Below, piece by piece: positions 35,888 to 45,513 of a stretch of 48,111 nucleotides of DNA. Origin of the DNA: Rheinheimera soli (GTDB lineage Bacteria; Pseudomonadota; Gammaproteobacteria; Enterobacterales; Alteromonadaceae); NCBI RefSeq assembly GCF_021290985.1, contig NZ_JAJOYU010000035.1:1-48111 (forward strand), read 5' to 3'. The translations under genes were made by a program, and so were the position numbers. Position 1 is the first letter of the stretch, and the number at the start of each line of letters is the position of its first letter. The notes below the pieces were generated by a model. It was not told the origin of the DNA. It was given only the letters and a program-made list of their open reading frames with translations, and did no database searches.

Positions 35888-36691
35888 ATGCTGCATTGTC
35901 GAACGATCTTCTTGTCTGACATTCATTTAGGAAATAAAGACTGTCAGGCCACTTATCTGCTGAACCTCCTCAATCAAACCAAAGCCGACACCATTTACCT
36001 GCTGGGCGATATCCTTGACCTGTGGGCTATGCAAAAACAAGTGTGCTGGAGTCCGGAACAAAATGCCGTGATCCAAACGCTGCTGGCGAAAGCCGATCAA
36101 GGCACTGAAGTTATCTATATACCCGGTAACCATGATGAAGAGTTCCGCCACTGGGCAGGTCGCCAGTTTGGCACTATCAAACTGCAATTACGTGGCTGTC
36201 ATACCACGGCTTTAGGCAAAAAATTACTGCTGTTGCATGGCGATGAATTTGATAAAGAAGTGAACTTTGGTCGTTTTCACGCCTGGCTGGGTGACAATCT
36301 GTATGATTTTTTACTGTTTTTAAACCGCTGGAGCAACCGCATTCGCCGAGCTTTAGGTGGTCGTTATTTTAGTTTGGCTGCCTTTATTAAAAGCAAAGTA
36401 CCAGGAGCTCAGCAGGCCATTGCCCGCTACCGTGATGCAGCTGTGGCCAAAGCCAAAAGGTCAGGTTTTGATGGTGTGGTTTGTGGTCATATCCATCATC
36501 CGGAAATAAGCCTGCAAGATGGCATTATTTACTGCAACGACGGCGACTGGATTGATAACTGCACAGCCCTGATAGAGCAACAAGATGGCTCATTAACGCT
36601 GTACCATTGGACAGAACAAAGCCATACCTTAGCCGCAATGCCAATAGCCGTGCTGGCGGAAGAACAACCTGCTCAGAGCAAAGTAGCCTGA
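35888..36691 (+). CDS. LpxH-like calcineurin-type metallophosphatase
   Basis: The 267-residue protein has the metallophosphatase motifs in order: SDIHLG (9-14), GDILDLW (40-46), GNHDEEF near 80, HGDEFD near 118, and GHIHHPE near 200. This matches the UDP-2,3-diacylglucosamine pyrophosphatase-like (LpxH/LpxH2) subgroup, which hydrolyses the lipid A precursor or related phospho-lipids. True LpxH is usually about 240 residues, so this may be the paralogous form. AGGAG six bases before the ATG supports the start. It precedes the OlsF-like gene by 100 bases, suggesting an envelope-lipid locus. Confidence 0.85.
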   Translation: MLHCRTIFLSDIHLGNKDCQATYLLNLLNQTKADTIYLLGDILDLWAMQKQVCWSPEQNAVIQTLLAKADQGTEVIYIPGNHDEEFRHWAGRQFGTIKLQLRGCHTTALGKKLLLLHGDEFDKEVNFGRFHAWLGDNLYDFLLFLNRWSNRIRRALGGRYFSLAAFIKSKVPGAQQAIARYRDAAVAKAKRSGFDGVVCGHIHHPEISLQDGIIYCNDGDWIDNCTALIEQQDGSLTLYHWTEQSHTLAAMPIAVLAEEQPAQSKVA

Positions 36692-36723
36692 GCCGGTTAA
36701 AACTTCTACAAAAAGCCATAAAT

Positions 36724-36741
36724 CTGACGCATATTTGTCAT
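36724..36741 (+). promoter_or_regulatory. candidate Pho box upstream of the OlsF-like gene
   Basis: CTGACGC (36724-36730), the four-base spacer ATAT and TTGTCAT (36735-36741) resemble two direct CTGTCAT half-sites of a PhoB box. Half-site matches are four of seven and six of seven. It lies 51 bases before the start codon. Ornithine lipids are commonly induced by phosphate starvation, so the match is functionally sensible but unproven. Confidence 0.45.
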
Positions 36742-36791
36742 GTAAACCCCCTACTCTCTGTACGGACAAAGGTCCTTACAGAGGTATCGCT

Positions 36792-38498
36792 ATGATCAGT
36801 GTTGACCAAATGATGCAAACGCATCTGCCAAAACTAGAACAAAAACCCTGGTTAGCCAAACCGGTCAAAGGCGCCTTACGCCAACTTTTGCACGAACAAG
36901 AATTTATTGCCTTCGCTAAACGTTATCCGCATTTGCAAGGGATTGAATTCGTAGAACAAGTACTGGATTACTTTAATTTTGCCTACGCGGTGCGCGATAA
37001 CGAAGTCGAACGAATCCCAAGCACTGGCCGTGTTGTGATTATTGCCAACCACCCTATTGGTTCGTTAGACGGTTTAGCTCTGATTAAACTGGTGCGTGAT
37101 ATCCGGCCTGATGTGAAAGTCATAGCTAACCAGTTATTAATGGCGGTTGAACCTCTGCATTCTTTATTGTTACCTGTGAATAACATGAGCGGTGGTACTG
37201 AACGCAGCCGTATCGACCGCATCAGCGACCACTTAGCTGGCGAAGGTGCGCTGATTTTATTCCCTGCCGGTGAAGTGTCACGCTTAAAACCCAACGGTAT
37301 TCGTGATGGCAAATGGCATGGTGGTTTTTTACGTTTTGCGATGAATGCCAAAGCGCCTATTCTGCCTATTTATATCGACGGCCGTAACTCTGCCATGTTT
37401 TATGGCGCTTCGATGATTTACAAGCCGCTTGCCACTATGCTGCTGGTGCAGGAAATGTTTAACCAGAAGCATAAAAACATTGCGATGCGGATTGGTGAAC
37501 AAATTCCTTACGACAGCTTTGCCCATCTGGCGCTGGAAACTCAGGCCAAGGTAAAACTCTTTAAAAAACACTTGTATCGCCTCGCCAAAGACAAAGGGCC
37601 GCTGTTTAAAACTCAAACTGCTATAGCCCATCCTGAAGATCGTATTTTGCTGAAAAAGGCGGTCGAAGCTTGCCCTCTGTTGGGTGAAACCAGTGATGGT
37701 AAACAAATTTATTTATACCAGTACCAACAGAGCTCACCTGTGCTGCGTGAAATTGGCCGCTTACGTGAAATTGCCTTCAGAGCTGTAGGTGAAGGCAGTG
37801 GTCAGCGCCGCGATATCGATCAGTACGACAGCTATTACGAGCAACTAATTTTGTGGGACAAGGAAGACTTAGAAATAGTGGGGGCCTACCGTTTTGCTAA
37901 TACCGCCAAAGTGATGGCAGAAAAGGGCCTGGCTGGCTTGTATACAGCCTCTTTATTCCAGTTTAATCCACAGATGACACCTTATTTAGATCAGGGCCTG
38001 GAACTGGGCCGCAGCTTCGTACAACCCCGGTATTGGGGCAAACGTAGTCTGGATTATTTATGGTATGGCATAGGTGCTTATTTAAAACAAAACCCGGATA
38101 TCCGGTATTTATTTGGCGGCGTCAGTTTATCCAACAGCTATCCTAAAGCGGCACGGGATCTGATGGTATATTTCTACAGCCTGTATTTCCGCTGTCCTGA
38201 ACAAAGCGCAGTGCCTAATATTCCATATGAATTACCAATGGATACGTTAAGTCAGCTGCAGCAGCATTTTAGCGGTGATAATTACAGTCAGGATTTTGTA
38301 CAGTTAAAGCACTTACTGGCCAATATGGGCGTCAGTATTCCCACTTTATACAAGCAGTACAGTGAACTGACCGAACCTGGTGGTGTACGTTTTCTGGCTT
38401 TTGGTGTGGATCCTGATTTTGCTGACTGTGTAGACGGTTTAGTGCTGGTGGATATGACGATGCTGAAAGACAATAAAAAGGCCCGTTATATCTCATGA
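36792..38498 (+). CDS. olsF: OlsF-like bifunctional ornithine-lipid synthase (acyltransferase fused to GNAT)
   Basis: The 568-residue protein has an N-terminal PlsC-type lysophospholipid acyltransferase domain with NHPIGSLD (86-93) and FPAGEVSR (near 160). Its C-terminal half is an OlsB-like N-acyltransferase (about 300-568; LREIAFRAVGEGSGQRRDID, LELGRSFVQPRYWGKRSLDYLW). This fusion is the architecture of OlsF from Serratia and Flavobacterium, which makes ornithine lipid from ornithine in two acylations. ATG 36792 with GAGG seven bases upstream is chosen over a longer frame. Symbol is assigned by domain order and motifs. It ends in a hairpin at 38517-38555. Confidence 0.85.
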   Translation: MISVDQMMQTHLPKLEQKPWLAKPVKGALRQLLHEQEFIAFAKRYPHLQGIEFVEQVLDYFNFAYAVRDNEVERIPSTGRVVIIANHPIGSLDGLALIKLVRDIRPDVKVIANQLLMAVEPLHSLLLPVNNMSGGTERSRIDRISDHLAGEGALILFPAGEVSRLKPNGIRDGKWHGGFLRFAMNAKAPILPIYIDGRNSAMFYGASMIYKPLATMLLVQEMFNQKHKNIAMRIGEQIPYDSFAHLALETQAKVKLFKKHLYRLAKDKGPLFKTQTAIAHPEDRILLKKAVEACPLLGETSDGKQIYLYQYQQSSPVLREIGRLREIAFRAVGEGSGQRRDIDQYDSYYEQLILWDKEDLEIVGAYRFANTAKVMAEKGLAGLYTASLFQFNPQMTPYLDQGLELGRSFVQPRYWGKRSLDYLWYGIGAYLKQNPDIRYLFGGVSLSNSYPKAARDLMVYFYSLYFRCPEQSAVPNIPYELPMDTLSQLQQHFSGDNYSQDFVQLKHLLANMGVSIPTLYKQYSELTEPGGVRFLAFGVDPDFADCVDGLVLVDMTMLKDNKKARYIS

Positions 38499-38516
38499 TG
38501 TAGCCAGCATTTGTAG

Positions 38517-38555
38517 CCAGGCAGAGCTCTGTAGTTTTATCAGCGTTCTGCCTGG
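38517..38555 (+). terminator. hairpin after the OlsF-like gene
   Basis: CCAGGCAGA (38517-38525) pairs perfectly with TCTGCCTGG (38547-38555) across a 21-base loop. It is followed by a T-rich segment (GGTTTACTGTTTTT), so it is probably an intrinsic terminator. Confidence 0.65.
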
Positions 38556-38611
38556 GGTTTACTGTTTTTCAACGATTGGCTTCGTTTAATGTACTGATAA
38601 TGAATTTCCAA

Positions 38612-39523
38612 TTAGTTACATCTATAAGTAACCTGACAAACTTTCCCATCACTTGAACAAGCAAATTTGTCAGGCAAACAACTTGCCCCTTCTCCCTGGT
38701 TATGTCCTGTAATTCTAATACCGATACTTCCTAAATAGTCAGCCAATGCCTTCAGATCAAGATCTCCTTTTTTAGCAGTATAATTTCTTGTCCCAAATGA
38801 ATTTTTTGGAATCAATCTACTAGTGCTATCGCGAGCTTCAGGAGATGCAGACATAGTGATATTAATGATTATTCCTTTGGACGCATCTATGACAAAGTTG
38901 TACTGAAATACAATACTGGAGCCATCAGCGAAGAAGGCTGCAGCCTGAGTTCCTTCGGTTAAAGACGTTGTCACTGAAACCATCGAGCCAACACTTACAC
39001 TTACATTGCTCGCTATCGCAGATGTCAATGCACTGACATCAAACACGATAGCTTGCAATCCTGTATGGTGGCTATTCAAAAAATCTTTCAAATGGTTACC
39101 GAAATCTCCAGGATCTTTCATCGCTTCAACAGCACTTCGATAAACAAATGTATTCGGTAAAACAACATTTCCTTTCAGCACTTCCCTCAGATCACTAATT
39201 GCCGAATTTAAGCTTGTAATATTTTGCTTAATTTCTGAAATATTAGGAACAGCCAGCTCTGAAGTGACTAATCTGTATTCTGCATTTGGATCCCGCCCTC
39301 CACCTGAGCTAACTTTGTCGACTTGGTACACCTTATAGTCTGAATTAGGCATATTGATCACTTTGATAGTGTGTCTGCCATTTGCTCCCCGACCGGCAAT
39401 TTCTTCTGCTGTACGTTTCATCTCTACACTGGTGCAGTTATCACATTTGATGAGAGTGGCGTTTGCATTTCCAATAACAAAAAGTCCCGCTAAAAAGATG
39501 ACCGGATTCAACCATTTATTCAT
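38612..39523 (-). CDS. orphan secreted cysteine-containing protein
   Basis: The 303-residue protein has a signal peptide (cleavage after about residue 22, IGNANA-T). Six cysteines follow: Cys27 and Cys30 (KCDNC) at the start and four in the last 25 residues (CLPDKFACSSDGKVCQVTYRC). The middle is Ser/Val/Thr-rich, with a helical segment (SEIKQNITSLNSAISDLREVL) and a beta-rich part. I do not recognise the family. Codons are richer in A/T than the neighbours, suggesting a recent arrival. GGGA eight bases before the ATG is the ribosome site. It stands alone between the OlsF-like gene and ompW. Confidence 0.75.
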   Translation of the reverse strand: MNKWLNPVIFLAGLFVIGNANATLIKCDNCTSVEMKRTAEEIAGRGANGRHTIKVINMPNSDYKVYQVDKVSSGGGRDPNAEYRLVTSELAVPNISEIKQNITSLNSAISDLREVLKGNVVLPNTFVYRSAVEAMKDPGDFGNHLKDFLNSHHTGLQAIVFDVSALTSAIASNVSVSVGSMVSVTTSLTEGTQAAAFFADGSSIVFQYNFVIDASKGIIINITMSASPEARDSTSRLIPKNSFGTRNYTAKKGDLDLKALADYLGSIGIRITGHNQGEGASCLPDKFACSSDGKVCQVTYRCN

Positions 39524-39831
39524 TTCAATTATCCCTATAAATTAAACAAGGTCAAAATATAAGCAAAAAAAACAATTAATCAACAGATAAATTACAAAAA
39601 ACCAAAACCCCAAAGATTCGCTTAAAGTGACTGCAGGAAAATACTTGTTAGATACTTGAAGACAAATGGCGGATAGCATCACCAGACTTAAACAATCTAC
39701 CTACTTGTTGTTTTAAATCAATAAAACAAGCAAAGCCAGAGCTCAGCCTTGTGCATTATTGATCTGGGGCAAAGTTTCACAGCAGCAGAAGCGCAGAATG
39801 ACGCCAGTTTCTTAAGCTAAGGATCATTCTG
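39524..39831. other. 308-base AT-rich spacer upstream of ompW
   Basis: No gene is visible. It must hold the divergent promoters of ompW and the orphan secreted protein. TTGAT at 39759-39763 resembles an FNR half-site, but the matching second half (GGCAA) is poor. A weak inverted repeat (TGTTTTA...TAAAACA) is at about 39709-39728. Confidence 0.4.
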
Positions 39832-40533
39832 ATGAAAACAAGTTATAAAACCATCGCATCTCTGTTATTGGCAGTCTCTGCTGCCCCTGCTCTGGCAAAC
39901 TGGTCAGTCAATGTAGGAGCTATTACTGTGGCACCACAAGATTCCAGCAGCCACCTGAATGTAGTGGAAAGAGTCGCAAACTTACCAGCAAATTCCACTG
40001 AAGTGTCTGTAAATAACAATACTCAGTTGGGCATTACTATCGACTATCAACTGACTAAAAACTGGACCATTGAGCTGATTGCAGCCACACCATTTAATCA
40101 TGATGTGAAGGTGAAAGGTTCAGCCATCGATGGTTTGTCTGTAGGCAGCACCAAGCATTTACCACCCACTTTAGTGGCTCAGTATCATTTTGATTTGGGT
40201 GACAGCAGATTTGACCCCTTTGTAGGTTTAGGCATCAATTACACCAACTTCTTTCAGGAACAAGTTTCAGGCGAACTGGTCAGCACCTTACAAGCACTGA
40301 ATGTGACCGATGCCGATGACAAAGTAGAGCTGAAATTAAAAGATTCAGTGGGTCTGGCTATACAGGCCGGTGTGAATGTCAAACTGGCGGATAGCTGGAG
40401 CGCACATCTGATGCTGAGCAAAATGAATATCGACACAGAAGGTCGGGTGCAGGTCAATGGCAACACTATTCAGTCTGTGGACGTGACTATCGATCCTTAT
40501 GTCTGGATGATCGGTGCTCGTTACTCTTTTTAA
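39832..40533 (+). CDS. ompW: OmpW-family outer membrane protein
   Basis: The 233-residue protein has a signal peptide (cleavage ALA-N at 22). It is an eight-stranded OmpW barrel with the motifs LGITIDYQLTKNWTIELIAATPF, PPTLVAQYHF and FDPFVGLGINYTNFF, and ends in a C-terminal Phe (GARYSF) for Bam recognition. It would conduct small hydrophobic or cationic molecules. AAGGATC precedes the ATG. It is a single gene. Confidence 0.94.
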   Translation: MKTSYKTIASLLLAVSAAPALANWSVNVGAITVAPQDSSSHLNVVERVANLPANSTEVSVNNNTQLGITIDYQLTKNWTIELIAATPFNHDVKVKGSAIDGLSVGSTKHLPPTLVAQYHFDLGDSRFDPFVGLGINYTNFFQEQVSGELVSTLQALNVTDADDKVELKLKDSVGLAIQAGVNVKLADSWSAHLMLSKMNIDTEGRVQVNGNTIQSVDVTIDPYVWMIGARYSF

Positions 40534-40553
40534 CGCTTAATAGATAACTAAGT

Positions 40554-40580
40554 TCCGGACAGCTTTTATAACTGTCCGGA
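40554..40580 (+). terminator. hairpin between ompW and the PilZ gene
   Basis: TCCGGACAG (40554-40562) and CTGTCCGGA (40572-40580) form a perfect nine-base stem with a nine-base loop. The T-tract on either side is weak. It separates two convergent genes and may serve both. Confidence 0.6.
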
Positions 40581-40586
40581 GCTTGT

Positions 40587-41249
40587 TCAGGACGCCACAG
40601 CCAATTTATCTAAATACAGCTGAGGTAAGTTAAACCGAATACCAATAGACAACCCCCGTTCTTCCAGCCTGGAATTACGCACTTCGCCTTGAATTTTCTG
40701 ATCAATACCTATTTTTTCACATTGAATATGCAGGACTACAGGGGCCAAATTCACCTTACTGCCCTGATGCGAAGGGTCAAACAAAAAACGACAACCACCG
40801 CTGGATACATCAATTAAATGGCCCTGAAAACTACGGGCATTCTGCACGACTTCCAGATTCAACCGTACTGAAGCAGGAATAAAAATACTGTTACGTCGTT
40901 CGTTACGTAAAGCACGACGTTGTATCACAGAGGGAAAGCTGATCACTGCTAATTTATCGGGAAAGCGGCTCAGCTGAAGTAATTCCGATCGAAAAGCGAA
41001 ACATTCGCCGACTGAATCTTCGACTAAAAAACGACAGACCACAGCCAGACCGTTAATAAAAAACCGGTCAGGCAAAGAATCGTCATCTACTCTGAACAAC
41101 ACATATTTACCGGCTTTATACCCCACCAGCTCACAGTTGCAGCGGCTTTTGCGCTGATCCAGCAATTCCAGATCAAAACGTTGGCCAATTTTAACATGCG
41201 ACAGCCATTCTTTATTGTCAGGTTGTTCAGAACTAACAGCTACTTGCAT
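40587..41249 (-). CDS. PilZ-domain c-di-GMP-binding protein (YcgR-like)
   Basis: The 220-residue protein has an N-terminal YcgR_N-like domain (about 15-105) and a C-terminal PilZ domain. The c-di-GMP motifs are RRALR (111-115) and D147-V-S149-S-G-G152, which fits [DN]xSxxG. YcgR-type proteins slow or bias flagellar motors or act on surface behaviour when c-di-GMP rises. No flagellar or pilus gene is adjacent; the pilus clusters lie about 20 kb away. It is a single gene. Confidence 0.9.
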   Translation of the reverse strand: MQVAVSSEQPDNKEWLSHVKIGQRFDLELLDQRKSRCNCELVGYKAGKYVLFRVDDDSLPDRFFINGLAVVCRFLVEDSVGECFAFRSELLQLSRFPDKLAVISFPSVIQRRALRNERRNSIFIPASVRLNLEVVQNARSFQGHLIDVSSGGCRFLFDPSHQGSKVNLAPVVLHIQCEKIGIDQKIQGEVRNSRLEERGLSIGIRFNLPQLYLDKLAVAS

Positions 41250-41423
41250 ACCTTATCCTTCAGGCTTCACCGACTTCATGTCGGACATCTCACTCAAACA
41301 GGTGAATAAAAAGAGATGCAGCTAGTTTGTGAAAAAATGTGTCAGGGATCAAGAAGAAAATGAAAATATCTGCAAACAAAACAAATTTACGATGAAAATT
41401 TAAAAATACCGCTACAAAAATGA

Positions 41424-41448
41424 CAAAACCTGCCGAAGCAGGTCTTGT
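41424..41448 (-). terminator. purL terminator
   Basis: On the minus strand ACCTGC-TTCG-GCAGGT is followed by TTTGTCATTTTT, a good intrinsic terminator 20-40 bases after the purL stop. Confidence 0.9.
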
Positions 41449-41467
41449 TTATATCACTTTTACGGTA

Positions 41468-44400
41468 TTAGCCTAACCAGACGCGAGCATTACGGAACAT
41501 CCGCATCCATGGGCTGTCTTCCTGCCATTCATCAGGATGCCAGCTGTTCGCCACGGTACGGAATACCCGCTCAGGGTGAGGCATCATGATAGTGACACGG
41601 CCGTCTGTCGTAGTTAACGAGGTAATACCCAGCGGCGAACCATTTGGATTCGACGGGTACTGTGTCGTCACATTGCCATAGTTATCGACAAAACGTAAGG
41701 CCACAGTGCCACTTTGATCAGCTGACTGCAGAGCAGCTTGTGAAGCAAACTCTGCATGACCTTCACCGTGGGACACGGCGATAGGCATACGGGAACCAGC
41801 CATACCTTTAAAGAATAAAGAGGCACTTTCCTGCACTTCTACCAGACTGAAACGGGCTTCAAAACGCTCTGATTTGTTGCGAACAAAACGTGGCCATAAA
41901 TCAGCACCAGGGATCAGGCTCTTCAGATTCGACATCATCTGACAACCATTACAGACACCTAAGCTGAAAGTAGTTTCACGTTCAAAAAACGCTGCAAATT
42001 CAGCGCGGGCTTTGTCGTTAAACAATACCGACTTCGCCCAGCCTTCACCAGCACCTAAGACGTCACCGTACGAGAAGCCACCACAAGCCACTAAACCGTT
42101 AAACTCAGCCAATGAACGACGACCAGATAAGATGTCGCTCATATGCACGTCTACGGCATTAAAGCCTGCTCTGTTGTAGGCAGCTGCCATTTCCACATGA
42201 GAGTTCACGCCCTGCTCACGCAGAATAGCCACTTTCGGCTGTACGCCTTTCAGGATATAAGGAGCTGCCACATCTTCGTTCAGGTCAAAGCTTAATTTTG
42301 CATTTAAGCCTGGATCCGTCACGTCAGCTTTTGCTACAAATTCCTGACGGGCACCTTCAGGGTTATCCCGCATCAACTGCATTTGATAGGTAGTTTCGGC
42401 CCAGATGGTACGTAATGTCGTACGGCTGTTGCTGTACACCAGTTGATCACCGTGACTGATCTGAATTTGATCGTCTGTTGTGACTTCACCTAATAAATGC
42501 GCAACTGCAGATAAATCATGCTGAGCTAAAATCGCCTGCACTACCGGTAAATCGCTGTTCGCCACTTGCAACACAGCGCCTAACTCTTCACTGAAAAGTA
42601 CAGCTAAGTTATCTGTGCCTAAAGTCTGGATATCCACTTTGACACCAGCTTTACCGGCAAAAGCCATTTCTGCCAGGGTGACAAACAGACCACCGTCAGA
42701 ACGGTCATGGTAGGCCAGTAATTTTTGCTGAGCCACTAAAGCCTGCACCGCCTGATAGAAATTCATCAGTAATTCCGGGCTTTCCAGATCTGGTGCTGTC
42801 TGGCCTAACTGCTTATAAACCTGAGCTAAACAGGACCCGCCTAAACGGTTGGCTCCCTGACCTAAATCTAACAGGATCAGGCTGCTTGCACCTTTGTCAG
42901 TACGTAACTGTGGTGTCACAGTGCGACGCACATCTTCAACACGGGCAAAAGCTGTGATAATCAAAGATAAAGGTGAGGTCACTGTCTTCTGTTCACCATC
43001 CTGTTGCCAGCTGGTTTTCATCGACATGGAGTCTTTACCTACAGGGATAGTTAAACCCATAGCAGGACATAACTCTTCGCCTATGGCTTTGACGGCCTGA
43101 TACAAACCAGCATCTTCACCAGGGTGACCTGCAGCCGACATCCAGTTGGCCGACAGTTTGATATGCTTAATATCGCCAATCTGAGTCGCTGCAATGTTAG
43201 TAATAGATTCAGCCACGGCTAAACGGGCAGAAGCAGCGAAGTCCAGTAAAGCAACAGGCGTACGTTCGCCCATCGACATGGCTTCACCGTGGTAAGTATC
43301 GTACGAAGCAGCAGTTACACCACAGTTGGCGACTGGCACCTGCCATGGACCGACCATTTGATCACGCGCTACTAAACCAGTAACTGTGCGATCGCCAATG
43401 GTGATCAGGAAAGTTTTTTCAGCAATAGTAGGTAAACGTAACAAACGCTCAGCCGCATCGGCTACCGTCACGCCGTTCAGGTCTAAAGCCTTGCCTTCTG
43501 TCACTTGAGTTTTCACATCACGGTGCATTTTAGGCGCTTTGCCCAGCAGCACATTCAGTGGTAAATCAATAGGCGTATTGCCAAAATGTTGATCTGACAA
43601 GGTCAGGTGATGTTCAGCTGTCGCTTCACCCACTACAGCATAAGGTGCACGCTCACGTTTACAAATCTCTTCAAACACTGGCATCTGGTCGGCAGGAATA
43701 GCCATCACATAACGTTCTTGTGATTCGTTACACCAGATTTCCAGTGGTGACATGCCAGGTTCGTCGTTTGGCACGTTGCGTAATTCGAACTTACCACCCA
43801 CGCCACCATCGTTCACCAGCTCAGGGAAGGCGTTAGATAAACCACCAGCACCTACGTCGTGGATAAAACAAATAGGGTTTTTATCGCCCAGCTGCCAGCA
43901 GCGGTCGATCACTTCCTGACAACGGCGTTCAATTTCAGGGTTTTCACGTTGTACTGAGGCAAAATCTAAATCTTCAGCCGACTGGCCTGACGCCATAGAA
44001 GAAGCAGCACCACCACCTAAACCAATGTTCATCGCCGGGCCACCCAGCACGACCAGTTTGGCACCAACAGGCAGCAAACCTTTTTGTACGTGTTCAGCGC
44101 GAATGTTGCCTAAACCACCGGCAATCATAATAGGCTTGTGGTAACCACGCACTTCTTCGCCATTGTGGCTTGGCACTTTTTCTTCGTAAGTACGGAAGTA
44201 ACCCAGAATATTTGGACGACCAAATTCGTTATTAAACGCAGCACCACCTAAAGGACCATCCGTCATGATATCCAAAGCTGTCACTATGCGGTCTGGCTTA
44301 CCAAAGTCGGTTTCCCAGGGTTGTTCAAAACCAGGAATACGTAAGTTGGATACAGAAAAACCTGATAAACCCGCTTTTGGTTTGGCGCCCACACCTGTAG

Positions 44401-45361
44401 CACCTTCGTCGCGAATTTCACCGCCAGAACCTGTAGCTGCGCCAGGGAATGGAGAAATAGCTGTTGGGTGGTTGTGAGTTTCCACTTTCATCAACACATG
44501 AATATCTTCATGGCTGTAGCCGTATTCCTGAGTATCAGCAGATGGGAAAAAACGGCCTGCTTTTGAGCCTGTCATGACAGCGGCGTTGTCCTTATAAGCG
44601 GACAACACGTGCTCTGGCGTCTTTTCAAAAGTATTTTTGATCATTTTAAACAGCGACTTTGGCTGTTGTTCGCCATCTATGGTCCAGTCGGCGTTAAAGA
44701 TTTTATGACGGCAGTGCTCAGAGTTGGCCTGCGCAAACATATAGAGTTCGATATCATTTGGGTTGCGGCCCAACTGATTAAAATTGGTCACCAGATAGTC
44801 GATTTCATCGTCGGCCAACGCCAGACCCATGTCGATATTGGCTTTGACTAAAGCTTCACGGCCACCTGTGATGATATCCACTGAACTTAAAGGCGCTGGT
44901 TCAGCTTTACGGAATAAGGCGGAAGCTTGTTCAAACTCGCTGAACACCACTTCCATCATGCGGTCGTGCACTAAGCCCTTTAACTGCTGCAGCTGAGCTT
45001 CAGTCAAGGTAGCAGTGGTCTGGACATAATAAGCCACACCACGCTCTAAACGTTTCACCTGATTCAGGCCACAGTTATGTGCTATGTCAGTGGCTTTGGA
45101 AGACCATGGAGAGATAGTGCCAGGGCGTGGTGTCACCACCAGCAACAAACCTTCTGGTGTATGGCTGACGATAGTAGGTCCGTAAGTCAGCAACTTGCTT
45201 AAGGTCGTCTGTTGTTCAGCCGACAATTCGCTGCTTACATCAGCAAAATGCATAAATTCGGCATAAACACCACTGACAGGCAAGGAGGCTTTGGCACAAA
45301 GATCGATGAACTTCTGAACTCTAAACTCGGACAGTGCAGGTGCACCACGCAGGATCAACAT
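41468..45361 (-). CDS. purL: phosphoribosylformylglycinamidine synthase
   Basis: The 1297-residue protein is the large single-chain FGAM synthase of gammaproteobacteria (E. coli 1295). It has an N-terminal PurS-like domain, two AIRS-type ATPase halves ([29 protein letters not shown]) and a C-terminal glutaminase with the nucleophile in GVCNGCQ and the HPERVFR end. It performs the fourth step of purine synthesis. ATG 45361 gives the family N-terminus [11 protein letters not shown]; the longer frame starts with an unsupported TTG. A TATAAT box lies at 45415-45420 on the minus strand, without a clear -35 or PurR site. It is divergent from mltF. Confidence 0.97.
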   Translation of the reverse strand: MLILRGAPALSEFRVQKFIDLCAKASLPVSGVYAEFMHFADVSSELSAEQQTTLSKLLTYGPTIVSHTPEGLLLVVTPRPGTISPWSSKATDIAHNCGLNQVKRLERGVAYYVQTTATLTEAQLQQLKGLVHDRMMEVVFSEFEQASALFRKAEPAPLSSVDIITGGREALVKANIDMGLALADDEIDYLVTNFNQLGRNPNDIELYMFAQANSEHCRHKIFNADWTIDGEQQPKSLFKMIKNTFEKTPEHVLSAYKDNAAVMTGSKAGRFFPSADTQEYGYSHEDIHVLMKVETHNHPTAISPFPGAATGSGGEIRDEGATGVGAKPKAGLSGFSVSNLRIPGFEQPWETDFGKPDRIVTALDIMTDGPLGGAAFNNEFGRPNILGYFRTYEEKVPSHNGEEVRGYHKPIMIAGGLGNIRAEHVQKGLLPVGAKLVVLGGPAMNIGLGGGAASSMASGQSAEDLDFASVQRENPEIERRCQEVIDRCWQLGDKNPICFIHDVGAGGLSNAFPELVNDGGVGGKFELRNVPNDEPGMSPLEIWCNESQERYVMAIPADQMPVFEEICKRERAPYAVVGEATAEHHLTLSDQHFGNTPIDLPLNVLLGKAPKMHRDVKTQVTEGKALDLNGVTVADAAERLLRLPTIAEKTFLITIGDRTVTGLVARDQMVGPWQVPVANCGVTAASYDTYHGEAMSMGERTPVALLDFAASARLAVAESITNIAATQIGDIKHIKLSANWMSAAGHPGEDAGLYQAVKAIGEELCPAMGLTIPVGKDSMSMKTSWQQDGEQKTVTSPLSLIITAFARVEDVRRTVTPQLRTDKGASSLILLDLGQGANRLGGSCLAQVYKQLGQTAPDLESPELLMNFYQAVQALVAQQKLLAYHDRSDGGLFVTLAEMAFAGKAGVKVDIQTLGTDNLAVLFSEELGAVLQVANSDLPVVQAILAQHDLSAVAHLLGEVTTDDQIQISHGDQLVYSNSRTTLRTIWAETTYQMQLMRDNPEGARQEFVAKADVTDPGLNAKLSFDLNEDVAAPYILKGVQPKVAILREQGVNSHVEMAAAYNRAGFNAVDVHMSDILSGRRSLAEFNGLVACGGFSYGDVLGAGEGWAKSVLFNDKARAEFAAFFERETTFSLGVCNGCQMMSNLKSLIPGADLWPRFVRNKSERFEARFSLVEVQESASLFFKGMAGSRMPIAVSHGEGHAEFASQAALQSADQSGTVALRFVDNYGNVTTQYPSNPNGSPLGITSLTTTDGRVTIMMPHPERVFRTVANSWHPDEWQEDSPWMRMFRNARVWLG

Positions 45362-45513
45362 AGGTTTTTTTTTCCGTTGGTTGAGCGACAATGGAACCCA
45401 AAATCAGGCGCCGCATTATAAAGAAAAAACGCCAGCAATGGTATGAATAAGATCTGACGACCTGCAGGAATTTTGGTATAAATGGCGCAGATTGAAAGCA
45501 AAGGCATAATCGG

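Noticed and set aside
39759-39772. FNR site upstream of ompW
   Set aside because: Only the left half TTGAT fits; the right half GGCAA deviates too far from ATCAA to claim.
45362-45513. PurR operator upstream of purL
   Set aside because: No palindrome resembling the purine box is visible; only a TATAAT box without a clear -35.
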